DNA of 34,085 nt from Candidatus Aminicenantes bacterium UBA4085 (GCA_002383325.1 DFYJ01000093.1:597-34681), one strand, 5' to 3'; positions 1 to 7,538 are shown, numbered from the stretch's first letter. Notes: generated by a model not told the origin, from the letters alone. Program-made: numbers and translations.

Positions 1-2164
1 GCCAGCCCGCCGCCAAGTCCGCGACCAGCCAGGCCGGGGCCGGGACATCCCCCGCCGACGTGCGCCGCTCGGCGACGGCGCCCCGCACATCGATCCCCAA
101 CCAGCCCCGGCCGGCGGCCAGCGTCCGGCGCAGGCCCAGCCGCCCTTGCATGGGAGGCAGATCGTCCAAGACCTCGTCGTTGCCGTGGACCGCGGCGCCC
201 AGAGCCGTGATCGCGCCCTGGAGGATCCAGCCTTTCTCCCAGGCCAGGGCGGCATCCGCCTCCAGGCCGTAGATCTCCGTGCGGCCGGCGTTGGCGAAGA
301 CGCCGACTCGGTCGCCGGTGGGCTTGTCCCACTTGATGACGATCAGATCGCGCAGCCGGTTGACGAACCCGGCCAGCGAGCCTTCAAAGCTCAAGGGTCC
401 CGGAACCTCCGAGCGGTATTTGAGAACCAGGTCGGCGTTCAGGCTGTGCTCGGGGACCAGGTCGGGATTCCCGATGTTGATCCCCTGGGGCGTCTGACCG
501 ATGAAAAATCGATCCTTGGGCGTCGGCAGGCGGAAGGCGGTCCCGACATTGGCTCCCAGCCGCAGACCCGACCCCATTTTGTAGAGCAGGCCCAGATTGC
601 CGTTGAGCTCGGGATCGAAGCGGCGGACCTGGACGCCGTCCGGAAGCTCGGCCCTCTCGTAGGGAAAGTCGACGCGGGTCCCGAAGACGACGTCCCAGCG
701 CTCCGCGGCGGACCAGGTCCCCTGGGCGAACAGGCCCGCGTCGCGGGTGGCGGCCAAGGGCACCTCGTTCAAGGGCGCGGAGGAGGCGGGCGAATCCTGA
801 CCCAAGAGGTAGATGTTTTTGACGCCCGCGATGCTCTGTTCCTCCTGGAAATACCCATCCAGGCCGGCGAAGACGATCATTCGGGACGAGGGCGAGAATC
901 CCGCCCGCAGGAGGATCCCGTAGTCGTCCTCGCCCATGTCACGCAGGCTCTGGACGGTCCGGGAGGCCGTCAGGGTCCGGAAGTCGGAGGCCAGGTCGAA
1001 GCGGCCGAGCGAAAACTTGGCCTCCATGGCGTGGAAGAATGGGCCGTTGGGCCTCCATTCGTAGGTCAGCGCGCCGATCTCGTTTCTCTCGGACGGATGG
1101 CGGTTGACGATGGCGGGATCGCCGCTGGCCTTGCCGATGTCCGTCCCATCCGTCCGCAGGTAGAAAAGCTCCAGACGGTGTCCGGCGGCCGGGTGGATCT
1201 CGCCCTTGGCCAGGATCGAGGCCAGACGGAAGCCCGACTGGGGCAGGGTCTCGCCCCCGCCCATCCGGTAGTCCTCGGCAGCCGTCCGGCCGTAGGATAA
1301 AAGAAAGGACGCCGCCCGCGTCCCGCCTTCGATGTGGAAGGCCGCATCGGAGCCGGAGGCCGCGGACTGGTAGCCGGCCGTCGCCCCGCCCCGGACGGAG
1401 AATCCCTCCGTTTCCGGGGTGAACCGCAGGGTGTCCACCTGAAGGACTCCGGCCATGGCATCGTGGCCGTAGACCGTGGAGAAGGGACCCTTGACGACCT
1501 GCACGGCATCCACCGCGAAGGGATGGATGAAGCCGAGGTGGCCGCCGATCGTCCGGATGGAGGCGGTCCGAACCCCATCGACGAGCAGGACCAGGCGGTT
1601 GCGGGCCAGGCCGCGCAGGGCCGGAGCGGAGTAGAATCCGCCGCCCAGGAAGGACAGGCCGGGGACGTCGGCCACGGCCTCGTTGAGCGCCTCGGCGCCG
1701 CCGTCCAGCAGGCGCTCGCGGAGCAGAGTCCGCCCGGCGTAGGGAAGCTCGAAGCCGGGGCGGTCGAGGCCGGTCGCTTCGACCACGACCTCCCGGGAGG
1801 GCAGGAAGGCGGACGGGTCGGCAGTCAGGCGGATGACGAGATCCTCACCGGGGACGACCGGCGCCATGGACCCGGCGAAGCCGTCGCACCGGACAAGCAG
1901 GACGATCCCGGGACCGGCGGGAACGTCCAGGCGGAAGCGTCCTTGCGCATCGGTCCTGGCCGCCGCTGCGAATGCGGAGGCCCCGTCGCGCAGGGTGACG
2001 AGGGCCCCGGCCAGGGGCCGGCCGTCTTCGGCCGCGACGACCCGGCCGGAGACAAAATCCGCGGCCGAGAGCCGGTCCGGGCTGGACATCAGGATGGAAG
2101 CCAGAGCGAACGCCGCCGTAATTATCGCCATGGCCGCCGGGGGGCGGCGAATTCGCAGCCTCAT
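1..2164 (-). CDS. TonB-dependent outer-membrane receptor, C-terminus cut by window edge
   Basis: Outer-membrane beta-barrel receptor for active uptake of a ligand, energised by TonB. My reading of the minus strand gives an ATG at 2164 after an AAGGAG box. A signal peptide follows (MRLRIRR, then a hydrophobic stretch to about residue 35), then a carboxypeptidase-regulatory-like beta-sandwich (about residues 36-115: VSGRVV, GRPLAGALVTL, DAQGRFRLDVPAG). A plug domain comes next (about 125-240: LNEAVADVPGL, LRGLARNRLVLLVDGVR, VKGPFSTVYG), then the barrel. The last codons in the window read APAWLVADLAAGW, typical of a region about 60-80 residues before the C-terminus. About 721 residues are present, so the full protein is probably near 790. 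The substrate cannot be told from sequence. It lies 95 nt downstream of the Mrp operon on the same strand, so it could be read-through cargo of that operon. Confidence 0.93.
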   Translation of the reverse strand, partial: MRLRIRRPPAAMAIITAAFALASILMSSPDRLSAADFVSGRVVAAEDGRPLAGALVTLRDGASAFAAAARTDAQGRFRLDVPAGPGIVLLVRCDGFAGSMAPVVPGEDLVIRLTADPSAFLPSREVVVEATGLDRPGFELPYAGRTLLRERLLDGGAEALNEAVADVPGLSFLGGGFYSAPALRGLARNRLVLLVDGVRTASIRTIGGHLGFIHPFAVDAVQVVKGPFSTVYGHDAMAGVLQVDTLRFTPETEGFSVRGGATAGYQSAASGSDAAFHIEGGTRAASFLLSYGRTAAEDYRMGGGETLPQSGFRLASILAKGEIHPAAGHRLELFYLRTDGTDIGKASGDPAIVNRHPSERNEIGALTYEWRPNGPFFHAMEAKFSLGRFDLASDFRTLTASRTVQSLRDMGEDDYGILLRAGFSPSSRMIVFAGLDGYFQEEQSIAGVKNIYLLGQDSPASSAPLNEVPLAATRDAGLFAQGTWSAAERWDVVFGTRVDFPYERAELPDGVQVRRFDPELNGNLGLLYKMGSGLRLGANVGTAFRLPTPKDRFFIGQTPQGINIGNPDLVPEHSLNADLVLKYRSEVPGPLSFEGSLAGFVNRLRDLIVIKWDKPTGDRVGVFANAGRTEIYGLEADAALAWEKGWILQGAITALGAAVHGNDEVLDDLPPMQGRLGLRRTLAAGRGWLGIDVRGAVAERRTSAGDVPAPAWLVADLAAGW

Positions 2165-2204
2165 CCAAAGCTCCTTTCAACGCGCTGGGTGACGGTCGGG
2201 GCGA

Positions 2205-2226
2205 AGCGGGCCCGGGATAGCCCGCT
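2205..2226 (-). terminator. Hairpin between the Mrp gene and the TonB receptor; possible weak terminator or attenuator
   Basis: Perfect 7-bp arms AGCGGGC / GCCCGCT with an 8-nt loop in the 95-nt gap after the Mrp gene. No T-tract follows on the minus strand, so a classical intrinsic terminator is not supported. An overlapping alternative pairing (AGCCC-GCT-GGGCT) competes with it. It may pause or process the transcript between the ORP-like operon and the receptor gene. Confidence 0.3.
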
Positions 2227-2259
2227 GGGCTCGGGAAGGAAGGGGCTAGATTACCAGAA

Positions 2260-3117
2260 TCAGCGGGCCCTGCCAATCAGCGGCGCGGCCAACCTCTCCA
2301 GGAGGGCGCTCATGACGGCCTCCCCATACCGGCCGGAGGCGGCCTGTCCGCTGTCTCCCAGGCGGGCGATTTCGGGGTCCAGGGGGATGGCGCCAAGAAA
2401 GGGCACCTTCATATCCTCGGTGATGCTCCGCCCCCCGCCCGTCGGCCAGATTTGGGTCACCGTTCCGCAGTGCGGGCAGACGAAGCCGCTCATGTTCTCC
2501 ACGACTCCGAGCACAGGCACGCCGATCCGGCGGCAGAAGGTGACGGACTTGCGGACGTCCACCGCGGCGACCTTCTGAGGCGTCGTCACGATGACGGCCC
2601 CGTCCAGCCGTCCAATGAGCTGGCAGACCGAGAGCGGCTCGTCGCCGGTGCCCGGAGGGGAATCGACAACCAGGACATCCAGGTCGCCCCAGGCGACGTC
2701 CCGCAGAAACTGCTTGATGACGTTCATCTTCATCGGGCCCCGCCAGATGACCGCATCGTCCCGGTTCTTGAGCAGGAAGCCGATGGACATGACCTTCAGC
2801 CCCTCTCGCTCGACGGGGACAAGACCGTCCTCGCCGCCCCGGACCGCTTCGCCCTCCAGTCCGAGTAGAGTCGGCAGGCTTGGGCCATGGATATCCACAT
2901 CCAGCAGCCCGACCCGCAGGCCCCGGGCGGCCAGGGCAGCGGCCAGGCTGACCGCCACCGTGCTCTTCCCGACGCCTCCCTTGCCCGACAGGATGACCAC
3001 TTTGCGGCGGATCCGGGCCATCCGGGCCTCGATCATCTTGAGGTCCTGGTCGTCCGTCTCCCGTCCTCGCGCGTCGGAGCCAACGCTCTCGTCACGGCCG
3101 CTCTTTCCGGCTTTCAT
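2260..3117 (-). CDS. Mrp/NBP35-type P-loop ATPase, Fe-S cluster carrier
   Basis: Cytosolic 285-residue ATPase of the Mrp/NBP35 (ApbC) family, which binds and transfers [4Fe-4S] clusters. Visible motifs are the deviant Walker A SGKGGVGKST at 44-53, DVDIHGPS at 73-80, VVDSPPGTGDE at 150-160 and the bridging-cluster motif CPHC at 214-217. The N-terminal 40 residues are charged and lack the DUF59 domain found in longer Mrp proteins. I chose the ATG at 3117 because it overlaps the upstream stop by ATGA and has an AGGAG box. Longer in-frame starts run through the neighbouring gene. It is the last gene of the sigma-54 operon; an Mrp-type ATPase is also part of the Desulfovibrio ORP gene set. Confidence 0.93.
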   Translation of the reverse strand: MKAGKSGRDESVGSDARGRETDDQDLKMIEARMARIRRKVVILSGKGGVGKSTVAVSLAAALAARGLRVGLLDVDIHGPSLPTLLGLEGEAVRGGEDGLVPVEREGLKVMSIGFLLKNRDDAVIWRGPMKMNVIKQFLRDVAWGDLDVLVVDSPPGTGDEPLSVCQLIGRLDGAVIVTTPQKVAAVDVRKSVTFCRRIGVPVLGVVENMSGFVCPHCGTVTQIWPTGGGRSITEDMKVPFLGAIPLDPEIARLGDSGQAASGRYGEAVMSALLERLAAPLIGRAR

Positions 3118-4118
3118 GGCTTCATCTCCTGCTCGATAAAATCCCATACCCGGCGCATTTCCCCGGCGCTTGGCGCATCGGTCTCCACGACCGCACGCTC
3201 GCGGAGCTGGGCCCGGCTGACGGAGGGATCGTAGCGGACCCGGCCGGCAATCCTGGCTCCGGAGCTGCGGGCCCGGGCTTCGATGCGGTCCGCTCCCGCG
3301 GGGTCGAGGTCCCATTTATTGACGCAGACCGCCGACGGCAGTTGGAAGTGGCGAGCCAGGGACAGGACCCTTTCCAGGTCGTGTTCGCCCGAGACGGTCG
3401 GCTCTGTGACGGCCAGGATCATGTCGGCGCCCGTGACGGAGGCAATGACCGGGCAGCCGATGCCCGGCGGCCCGTCGACGATGATCCAGTCCCGCCCTTC
3501 CGCCTTCGCGATCCGGCGGGCTTCCCGGCGGACCAGGGAGACGAGCTTGCCCGAATTCTCGGCCGCGATCCCGAGACGGGCGTGGACCATCGGCCCGCAG
3601 CGCGTCTCCGAGACCATCCATTCCCCGCATCGGACCTCGGGAAAATCGATAGCCCCGGCCGGGCAGAAGCGAACGCACACGCCGCAGCCCTCGCAAGCCG
3701 CGGGATCGCTCTGGAACCTGTCCCGTTCAGAATACCCGGCGGACGCCTCCATCTCCTTGATCAGACTGTCCGTCCGCACCGAGCAGGCCCGCTTGCCGTA
3801 GTCACAGAGGCGGCAATCCAGGGGCGCCCCGGCGGAGTCCGGATGGCCGCCGTCCCGGGAGAGCCGAGCCACCGCGCCGAAACGGCAGACCGAAAGGCAG
3901 ACCCCGCAGCCGGTGCAGTCGCTCTCACGGATCATCGCCTTGCGGCCGCCGACGAAGTCATGCCGCTCGCGCACGACCGGCGCCAGCACCAGGTGCAGGT
4001 CCGCGGCGTCTACATCGCAATCGGCGACGACGGGACGGGGGGCCAGGACGGCGAAGGACGCCGCCAGGCTGGTCTTGCCCGTCCCGCCCTTGCCGCTGAT
4101 GATCGCCAGCTCCCTCAC
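3114..4118 (-). CDS. MinD-superfamily ATPase with inserted ferredoxin domain (ORP-associated type)
   Basis: A 334-residue P-loop ATPase of the group in which a 2x[4Fe-4S] ferredoxin domain is inserted after Walker A. Motifs: SGKGGTGKT near the N-terminus; first cluster Cys at 68, 71, 74, 78 (CTGCGVCLSVC); an extra C-x2-C-x6-C group at 102, 105, 112; second cluster Cys at 142, 145, 148, 152 (CEGCGVCVRFC); then IIVDGPPGIGCPV and TEPT motifs of the ATPase fold. The start is probably GTG at 4118, giving a GTGA overlap with the radical SAM stop like the other junctions of this operon; an in-frame GTG at 4127 is the alternative. Two such ATPases accompany ORP in Desulfovibrio; they are thought to couple ATP hydrolysis to cluster assembly or complex positioning. 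Confidence 0.9.
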   Translation of the reverse strand: MRELAIISGKGGTGKTSLAASFAVLAPRPVVADCDVDAADLHLVLAPVVRERHDFVGGRKAMIRESDCTGCGVCLSVCRFGAVARLSRDGGHPDSAGAPLDCRLCDYGKRACSVRTDSLIKEMEASAGYSERDRFQSDPAACEGCGVCVRFCPAGAIDFPEVRCGEWMVSETRCGPMVHARLGIAAENSGKLVSLVRREARRIAKAEGRDWIIVDGPPGIGCPVIASVTGADMILAVTEPTVSGEHDLERVLSLARHFQLPSAVCVNKWDLDPAGADRIEARARSSGARIAGRVRYDPSVSRAQLRERAVVETDAPSAGEMRRVWDFIEQEMKP

Positions 4119-5059
4119 GCCCCGCACCCCGGAACGTAAAAAGTCCGGCCGCCGCTGACGGTCGTTTTCACGAGTCCCCGGCCCCGCATCGAGCCCAGCG
4201 CCTTCAGCGCCTCCGTCAGGTGGAGGCCCAGCCCGCCCGCCACGTCCGCCGCGGTGCAGGGACGACGGCGAACCAGCTCCAGGATCTCCCCTTCCTCGGG
4301 CCGGCGCGCATCGGCTTCCGCGGCGGGGCCCGGCCCGGTCGGGCTGATGACCTCGACCACTCCGGGGAAGAGCCGCGCCAAGCTCCCCATCTCATCCGGC
4401 GGGACCGGGAAGGCGAAATCCTCGGCCGGCGGGCGCGAGACCGTGTTCAGCTGAATCCGGGCCGGAGCGATACGCCGGCAGAGGGCGGCGATCTTCCGGG
4501 CCTCTCCCGGCAGGCCGGTCACCCCCCCCAGGAGCATCACCTCCAGCCAGACCTCGCCGCGAAAGTCCCGGGTGAAAGCCTCCAGGCCGTCCACCATGCG
4601 ATCGAAGACGATCTCCCCGCAGGGCCGGTTGACGTACTTGAACATGCCTTCATCGCCCGCGTCCAAGGAAGGCAGGACCAGATCGGCGGCCTGCAGATCC
4701 TCCCGGACGTCGTCCCGCCAGAGCAGAGCGCCATTGGTCAGGACGGCCGTCGGGACGGCGGTCAGCTTCTTGATTCCGCGCAGCAGCTCCCCCGCCCGGC
4801 TGAAGAGGGTCGGTTCGCCGGACCCTGAAAGGCTGATGTAGTCGGGAACCGGACCGGCGGTGAGCTTTCGCTCCAGCTCGGCCAGGATGTCGTCCAAGGG
4901 CACGAATTCGCGGCGGGCGGCCGTTCGCTCCGTGGTCCGCCCCAACTGGCAATACACGCAATCGTAGGGACAGACCTTGAAGGGAACGATATCGACGCCC
5001 AGCGAGCGCCCCAATCGCCGCGAGGGAACCGGCCCATAGACGTGCCGGAAGGCGCTCAT
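4115..5059 (-). CDS. Radical SAM protein with C-terminal winged helix (COG0731-like)
   Basis: A 314-residue radical SAM enzyme. The cluster motif is CPYDCVYC (Cys 30, 34, 37), preceded by the family-typical YGPVPSRRLGRSLGVD start. The SAM-binding GGE-like motif appears as SLSGSGEPTL. The last 60 or so residues (EGEILELVRRRPCTAADVA onward) read as a winged-helix domain. Start ATG at 5059 has GGAGG about 8 nt upstream and overlaps the stop of the micro-ORF (ATGA); the in-frame start further up would run through that ORF. The reaction is unknown; members of this group are often just annotated as radical SAM proteins. Its position between two ferredoxin-MinD ATPases suggests a maturation role for a metal cofactor, which is inference. 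Confidence 0.9.
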   Translation of the reverse strand: MSAFRHVYGPVPSRRLGRSLGVDIVPFKVCPYDCVYCQLGRTTERTAARREFVPLDDILAELERKLTAGPVPDYISLSGSGEPTLFSRAGELLRGIKKLTAVPTAVLTNGALLWRDDVREDLQAADLVLPSLDAGDEGMFKYVNRPCGEIVFDRMVDGLEAFTRDFRGEVWLEVMLLGGVTGLPGEARKIAALCRRIAPARIQLNTVSRPPAEDFAFPVPPDEMGSLARLFPGVVEVISPTGPGPAAEADARRPEEGEILELVRRRPCTAADVAGGLGLHLTEALKALGSMRGRGLVKTTVSGGRTFYVPGCGA

Positions 5060-5127
5060 GACCGCCCTCCGCAGGGAGGCTTGTCGCACCGCTCGTCCCG
5101 GCCGCACTCGTATTCATACGTCAGCAT
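5056..5127 (-). CDS. 23-residue Cys-rich microprotein, FmdB-like N-terminus
   Basis: A very short ORF between the second MinD ATPase and the radical SAM gene. It starts at ATG 5127 with a clean AAGGAG box 7 nt upstream, overlaps the end of the MinD gene by 14 nt, and ends in TCATGA so that its stop overlaps the radical SAM ATG. The peptide begins MLTYEYEC and has cysteines at 8, 14 and 19 (the last in KPPCGG). The MxTYEYxC opening resembles the start of FmdB-type zinc-ribbon proteins (MPTYEYxCxxCG), but the second knuckle is absent. The double coupling and the dedicated ribosome site argue that it is translated; function unknown. It could instead serve only to couple translation of its neighbours. 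Confidence 0.6.
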   Translation of the reverse strand: MLTYEYECGRDERCDKPPCGGRS

Positions 5128-5974
5128 GAGCGGACTCCTTCCCGCAGATGTCGCGGATCTTCGCAGCCAGGCTCCGGAAAAGAGAGTCATATTCGGGGCA
5201 GGCCTCGATGATCAACCGGCCCCGGGCATAGGCCTCGGCGATTTTGCGGTCGTCAGGAATATCTAAAAGGATGGGGATATTCTCATGGTGGGCATAAGCA
5301 TGCACCCGCTCGTCGCCGATCCCGACCCGATTGACGACGAGCCCGAAAGGCAGTCCGAGCGCACGTACGGTCTCGACCGCCAGGGTCAGATCGTGCAGCC
5401 CGAAGGGAGTCGGCTCCGTGACCAGGAGGACGAAATCACTGCCCCGGACGGCCGCTATCACGGGGCAGGACGTACCGGGAGGGGCATCGATGATGACCGG
5501 ACCCGGCCCGGACGCGTGCGCCCGGACCGCCCGGATCAAGGGAGGGACCAGGACCCCGCCCACGTCGAGGCGCCCCTGGACAAGGGTCACCGCCCCGGCG
5601 CGCACCCTCTCAATGACGCCGATACGCCGGCCGACCTCGCGGATGGCCCCTCGGGGACAGACCCGGGCGCATCCCCCGCAGCCGTGGCACATCTCGGAAA
5701 AGACGATCGGAGCGGCTCCGAAGGAAACAATGGCACCGTAGCGGCAAATCCGTCCGCACTCGCCGCAGCCGTCGCAGAGGGATTCGTCGACCTCGGGGAC
5801 GGGGATCGTCACGACTTCCGCGGCCTCGGTCTCCCCCCCGAGGAACAGTCCGGCATTGGGCTCCTCGACGTCGCAGTCCAGCAGGCGCACCCCGGACCCG
5901 AAGACGCAGGCCAAGTTCACCGCCAGCGTCGTCTTGCCCGTGCCGCCTTTGCCCGAGGCGATGGCCAGGATCAA
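5114..5974 (-). CDS. MinD-superfamily ATPase with inserted ferredoxin domain, second copy
   Basis: A 286-residue ATPase of the same ferredoxin-insert group as its neighbour at 3114-4118. Walker A is GKGGTGKT at 8-15. LLDCDVEEPN (31-40) is followed by two [4Fe-4S] motifs: Cys 67, 70, 73, 77 and Cys 96, 99, 102, 106 (CHGCGGCARVC). VIIDAPPGTSCPV and TEPTPFG follow. The start appears to be TTG at 5974, seven nt after the NifX stop, with no clear Shine-Dalgarno, so translational coupling is likely. Paired MinD-type ATPases with ferredoxin inserts are a hallmark of the ORP/NifX-type gene clusters of anaerobes. Confidence 0.92.
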   Translation of the reverse strand: MILAIASGKGGTGKTTLAVNLACVFGSGVRLLDCDVEEPNAGLFLGGETEAAEVVTIPVPEVDESLCDGCGECGRICRYGAIVSFGAAPIVFSEMCHGCGGCARVCPRGAIREVGRRIGVIERVRAGAVTLVQGRLDVGGVLVPPLIRAVRAHASGPGPVIIDAPPGTSCPVIAAVRGSDFVLLVTEPTPFGLHDLTLAVETVRALGLPFGLVVNRVGIGDERVHAYAHHENIPILLDIPDDRKIAEAYARGRLIIEACPEYDSLFRSLAAKIRDICGKESAHADV

Positions 5975-5981
5975 GGCCGGC

Positions 5982-6344
5982 TCAAGTCCAGTGGCCTTCG
6001 ACGTCCGAGGCCGATGCTTCGACGAGGCGGCCGGCCCGATACTCCTCCAAAGCGGCGGCGACGGTCGGAGCCTGGGTCAGGTAGACCTTGACCCCGGCCG
6101 CCCGCAGCACCCGGAAAGCCTTGGGTCCGCAGTGCCCGGCCATCAGGATCCCGGCGCCCGCACGCACGACCGCTTCGGCCGATTGGATCCCGGCGCCTTG
6201 AACCGCATCCAGGTTCTTCGAGTTGTCGATGATCTCGAAGCCTCCTCCCTCCATGTCATAGACGAGCAGCTTGGCCGACCGCCCGAACCGCGCGTCCAAG
6301 GGAGAGCCCAGATCATCGCCCGTGACGGGGAAGGCGGCCTTCAC
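5982..6344 (-). CDS. NifX/NifB-C-like Fe-Mo cluster-binding protein (ORP-like)
   Basis: A 120-residue single-domain protein of the dinitrogenase Fe-Mo cofactor biosynthesis family (NifX/NafY, also the fold of Desulfovibrio ORP). Features seen: the N-terminal MKAAFPVTGDDLGSPLD strand, RFGRSAKLLVYD, the GHCGPKAFRVL segment of the ligand-binding face, and a C-terminal VEGHW tail typical of the family. The start ATG overlaps the stop of the DUF5320-like gene by ATGA. In this family the protein carries or stores a metal cluster; in ORP it is a mixed Mo-Cu sulfide cluster. Which metal this one holds cannot be read from sequence. Confidence 0.88.
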   Translation of the reverse strand: MKAAFPVTGDDLGSPLDARFGRSAKLLVYDMEGGGFEIIDNSKNLDAVQGAGIQSAEAVVRAGAGILMAGHCGPKAFRVLRAAGVKVYLTQAPTVAAALEEYRAGRLVEASASDVEGHWT

Positions 6345-6730
6345 TTCGCGTCTCCGGTCTCCGCCGCGTCGCCTTTCTCGATTTCGGCCAGCCTTTTACG
6401 GATAGCCGAGATCTCGATGTCCAGGGACTCGAGCTGGTTTTTGAGAATCCTTTTCTCCTCGCTCTCGTCGAGGCGCTGGGCCGCTTCCTCGGGCCAGTTC
6501 ATGGGCCGCGGTTCATGGAACGCGGACCCCAAAGCCGGAGCCCAGCCGACGCGTCCCCAACCGCCGAAATCCCGGCCCCGGAAGCCGCGCCCCCAGCCCA
6601 TTCCGAGGCCCCGGCCGCGGCCGAAGCCGGAATTCGCAAAGCCGGGTCTCCCGTATCCGGCGCAGTATCCGGAGGCCCGTCCCGACATCGGCCCCATTCC
6701 GCGGGGACCCGTACCATCTCCTCTAGGCAT
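6341..6730 (-). CDS. DUF5320-like Gly/Arg-rich small protein with C-terminal coiled coil
   Basis: A 129-residue protein. It starts with the signature of the DUF5320 group (MPRGDGTGPRGMGPMSGR, then GYCAGYG), continues with a low-complexity Gly/Arg/Phe/Trp stretch to about residue 60, and ends with a predicted coiled coil (EEAAQRLDESEEKRILKNQ onward) of about 45 residues. Of two nearby ATGs I prefer 6730, because AAGGAG is 8 nt from it and only 2 nt from the ATG at 6736. Proteins of this type regularly sit beside NifX and MinD genes in anaerobes. The function is unknown; the coiled coil suggests it oligomerises or scaffolds. Confidence 0.85.
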   Translation of the reverse strand: MPRGDGTGPRGMGPMSGRASGYCAGYGRPGFANSGFGRGRGLGMGWGRGFRGRDFGGWGRVGWAPALGSAFHEPRPMNWPEEAAQRLDESEEKRILKNQLESLDIEISAIRKRLAEIEKGDAAETGDAK

Positions 6731-6757
6731 GTTCATTTCTCCTTATGGTCAATCGAT

Positions 6758-7369
6758 TCATTCCCTGATCATGGCCGTGCCGCAGTGCGGACACGTTCTC
6801 AGCACGCAAGGGACGCCCCTCTGGTGCGGTTCGCGCCGGCCGCACTTCGGACAGACGCAGACGCCGCCGACTCCCGCCGCCTTGGAACCGCCCAGGCGGC
6901 CCAGGCCCCCCCCCGCGCCGCGTCCGCGGCCGCCGCTTTTCGCTCCTCGTCCAATCATGGAAACCTCCCTAGGGCCGTTTCCGGCCCGTCCTCTGCCCCA
7001 CCGGCCTCCCAAGCCGCCGCCGCAGCCGGGCATTTGGAAAGATGGGCCGCTCAGCTCGCCGCCGAGCCAGGCCCGGATGACCATTTTCAGCTCGCCGGCC
7101 ACGAAGGGGACGATCCGGATGCCCCGCGCGGCTATGATTTCGAGCAAAATTTTGGAGATCGCCCCGCAAACCAGCGCCTCGACCCCGAGCCGGCCAAGGG
7201 AAGCCGCCTTCCCGGCCAGGGTATCCGACGGCATCCGGGCCTCCGTTTCGGACAAGAGCTTGTCTCCCTCGGACTCAACGACAAGGACGCTCTCGGCCAC
7301 GTCGAACACCGGAGCGATGCGTCCGTCCCAATGGGCGAAGGCTGTTTTCGATGCGCGGCTCCTATTCAT
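6758..7369 (-). CDS. NifX-like protein fused to a C-terminal zinc ribbon
   Basis: First gene of the sigma-54 operon, about 203 residues. The N-terminal 100 residues have the NifX/NifB-C fold features (AFAHWDGRIAPVFDVAESV, VEALVCGAISKILLE, GIRIVPFVAGE). A Gly/Arg-rich linker (about 110-165) follows, then a C-terminal ribbon with CVCPKCGRREPHQRGVPC and RTCPHCG, i.e. CPxCG pairs suited to zinc or Fe-S binding. I prefer the ATG at 7369 (AGAGG 8 nt upstream) over the GTG at 7375. Genes of this form are common next to ORP-like clusters and are usually called NifB/NifX-family Mo-Fe cluster-binding proteins. Confidence 0.85.
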   Translation of the reverse strand: MNRSRASKTAFAHWDGRIAPVFDVAESVLVVESEGDKLLSETEARMPSDTLAGKAASLGRLGVEALVCGAISKILLEIIAARGIRIVPFVAGELKMVIRAWLGGELSGPSFQMPGCGGGLGGRWGRGRAGNGPREVSMIGRGAKSGGRGRGAGGGLGRLGGSKAAGVGGVCVCPKCGRREPHQRGVPCVLRTCPHCGTAMIRE

Positions 7370-7387
7370 CCTCACATCCTCTGTAAG

Positions 7388-7403
7388 TGCAATTCTTGTG
7401 CCA
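7388..7403 (-). promoter_or_regulatory. Sigma-54 promoter of the ORP-like operon
   Basis: The minus strand reads TGGCAC-AAGAA-TTGCA, an exact match to the sigma-54 -24/-12 consensus (TGGCAC-N5-TTGCA). It lies 18 nt from the ATG at 7369, so the expected transcription start is only about 10 nt before that codon and the ribosome site sits at the very 5' end of the message. It is oriented into the NifX/MinD/Mrp operon, beside a sigma-54 activator gene. Confidence 0.9.
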
Positions 7404-7489
7404 CCCCGCCGACAGAACGTAATCCACCTGTTGTTTGTTGATTATAAATAAGATGTCAGCACAATGCCGGCGCCGGGTGAAGCCCACCA

Positions 7490-7509
7490 TCATTGCGTTA
7501 GAGCAATGA
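7490..7509. promoter_or_regulatory. Palindrome, candidate enhancer (UAS) for the sigma-54 activator
   Basis: TCATTGC-N6-GCAATGA, perfect 7-bp arms, in the gap between the activator gene and its presumed target operon. The centre lies about 97 bp upstream of the -24 element, within the usual range for activator sites. A related half-site (CAATGC) is at 7462-7467. No T-tract follows on either strand, so it is not a good terminator for the activator gene. Confidence 0.6.
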
Positions 7510-7538
7510 AATGATAATATAGAGATGCGCTATCGCTA

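Noticed and set aside
146..1300. Long plus-strand ORF of 384 codons
   Set aside because: It is exactly antisense, codon-aligned, to the TonB receptor, which has a signal peptide, plug and barrel motifs. The plus-strand product shows no recognisable domain and fits a GC-rich shadow frame.
5050..5117. Alternative ORF starting at ATG 5117 overlapping the micro-ORF
   Set aside because: It has no ribosome site and continues as a shadow through the radical SAM gene, with no domain.
7490..7509. Palindrome as intrinsic terminator of the activator gene
   Set aside because: No T-tract follows on either strand; its position relative to the sigma-54 promoter fits an activator site better.
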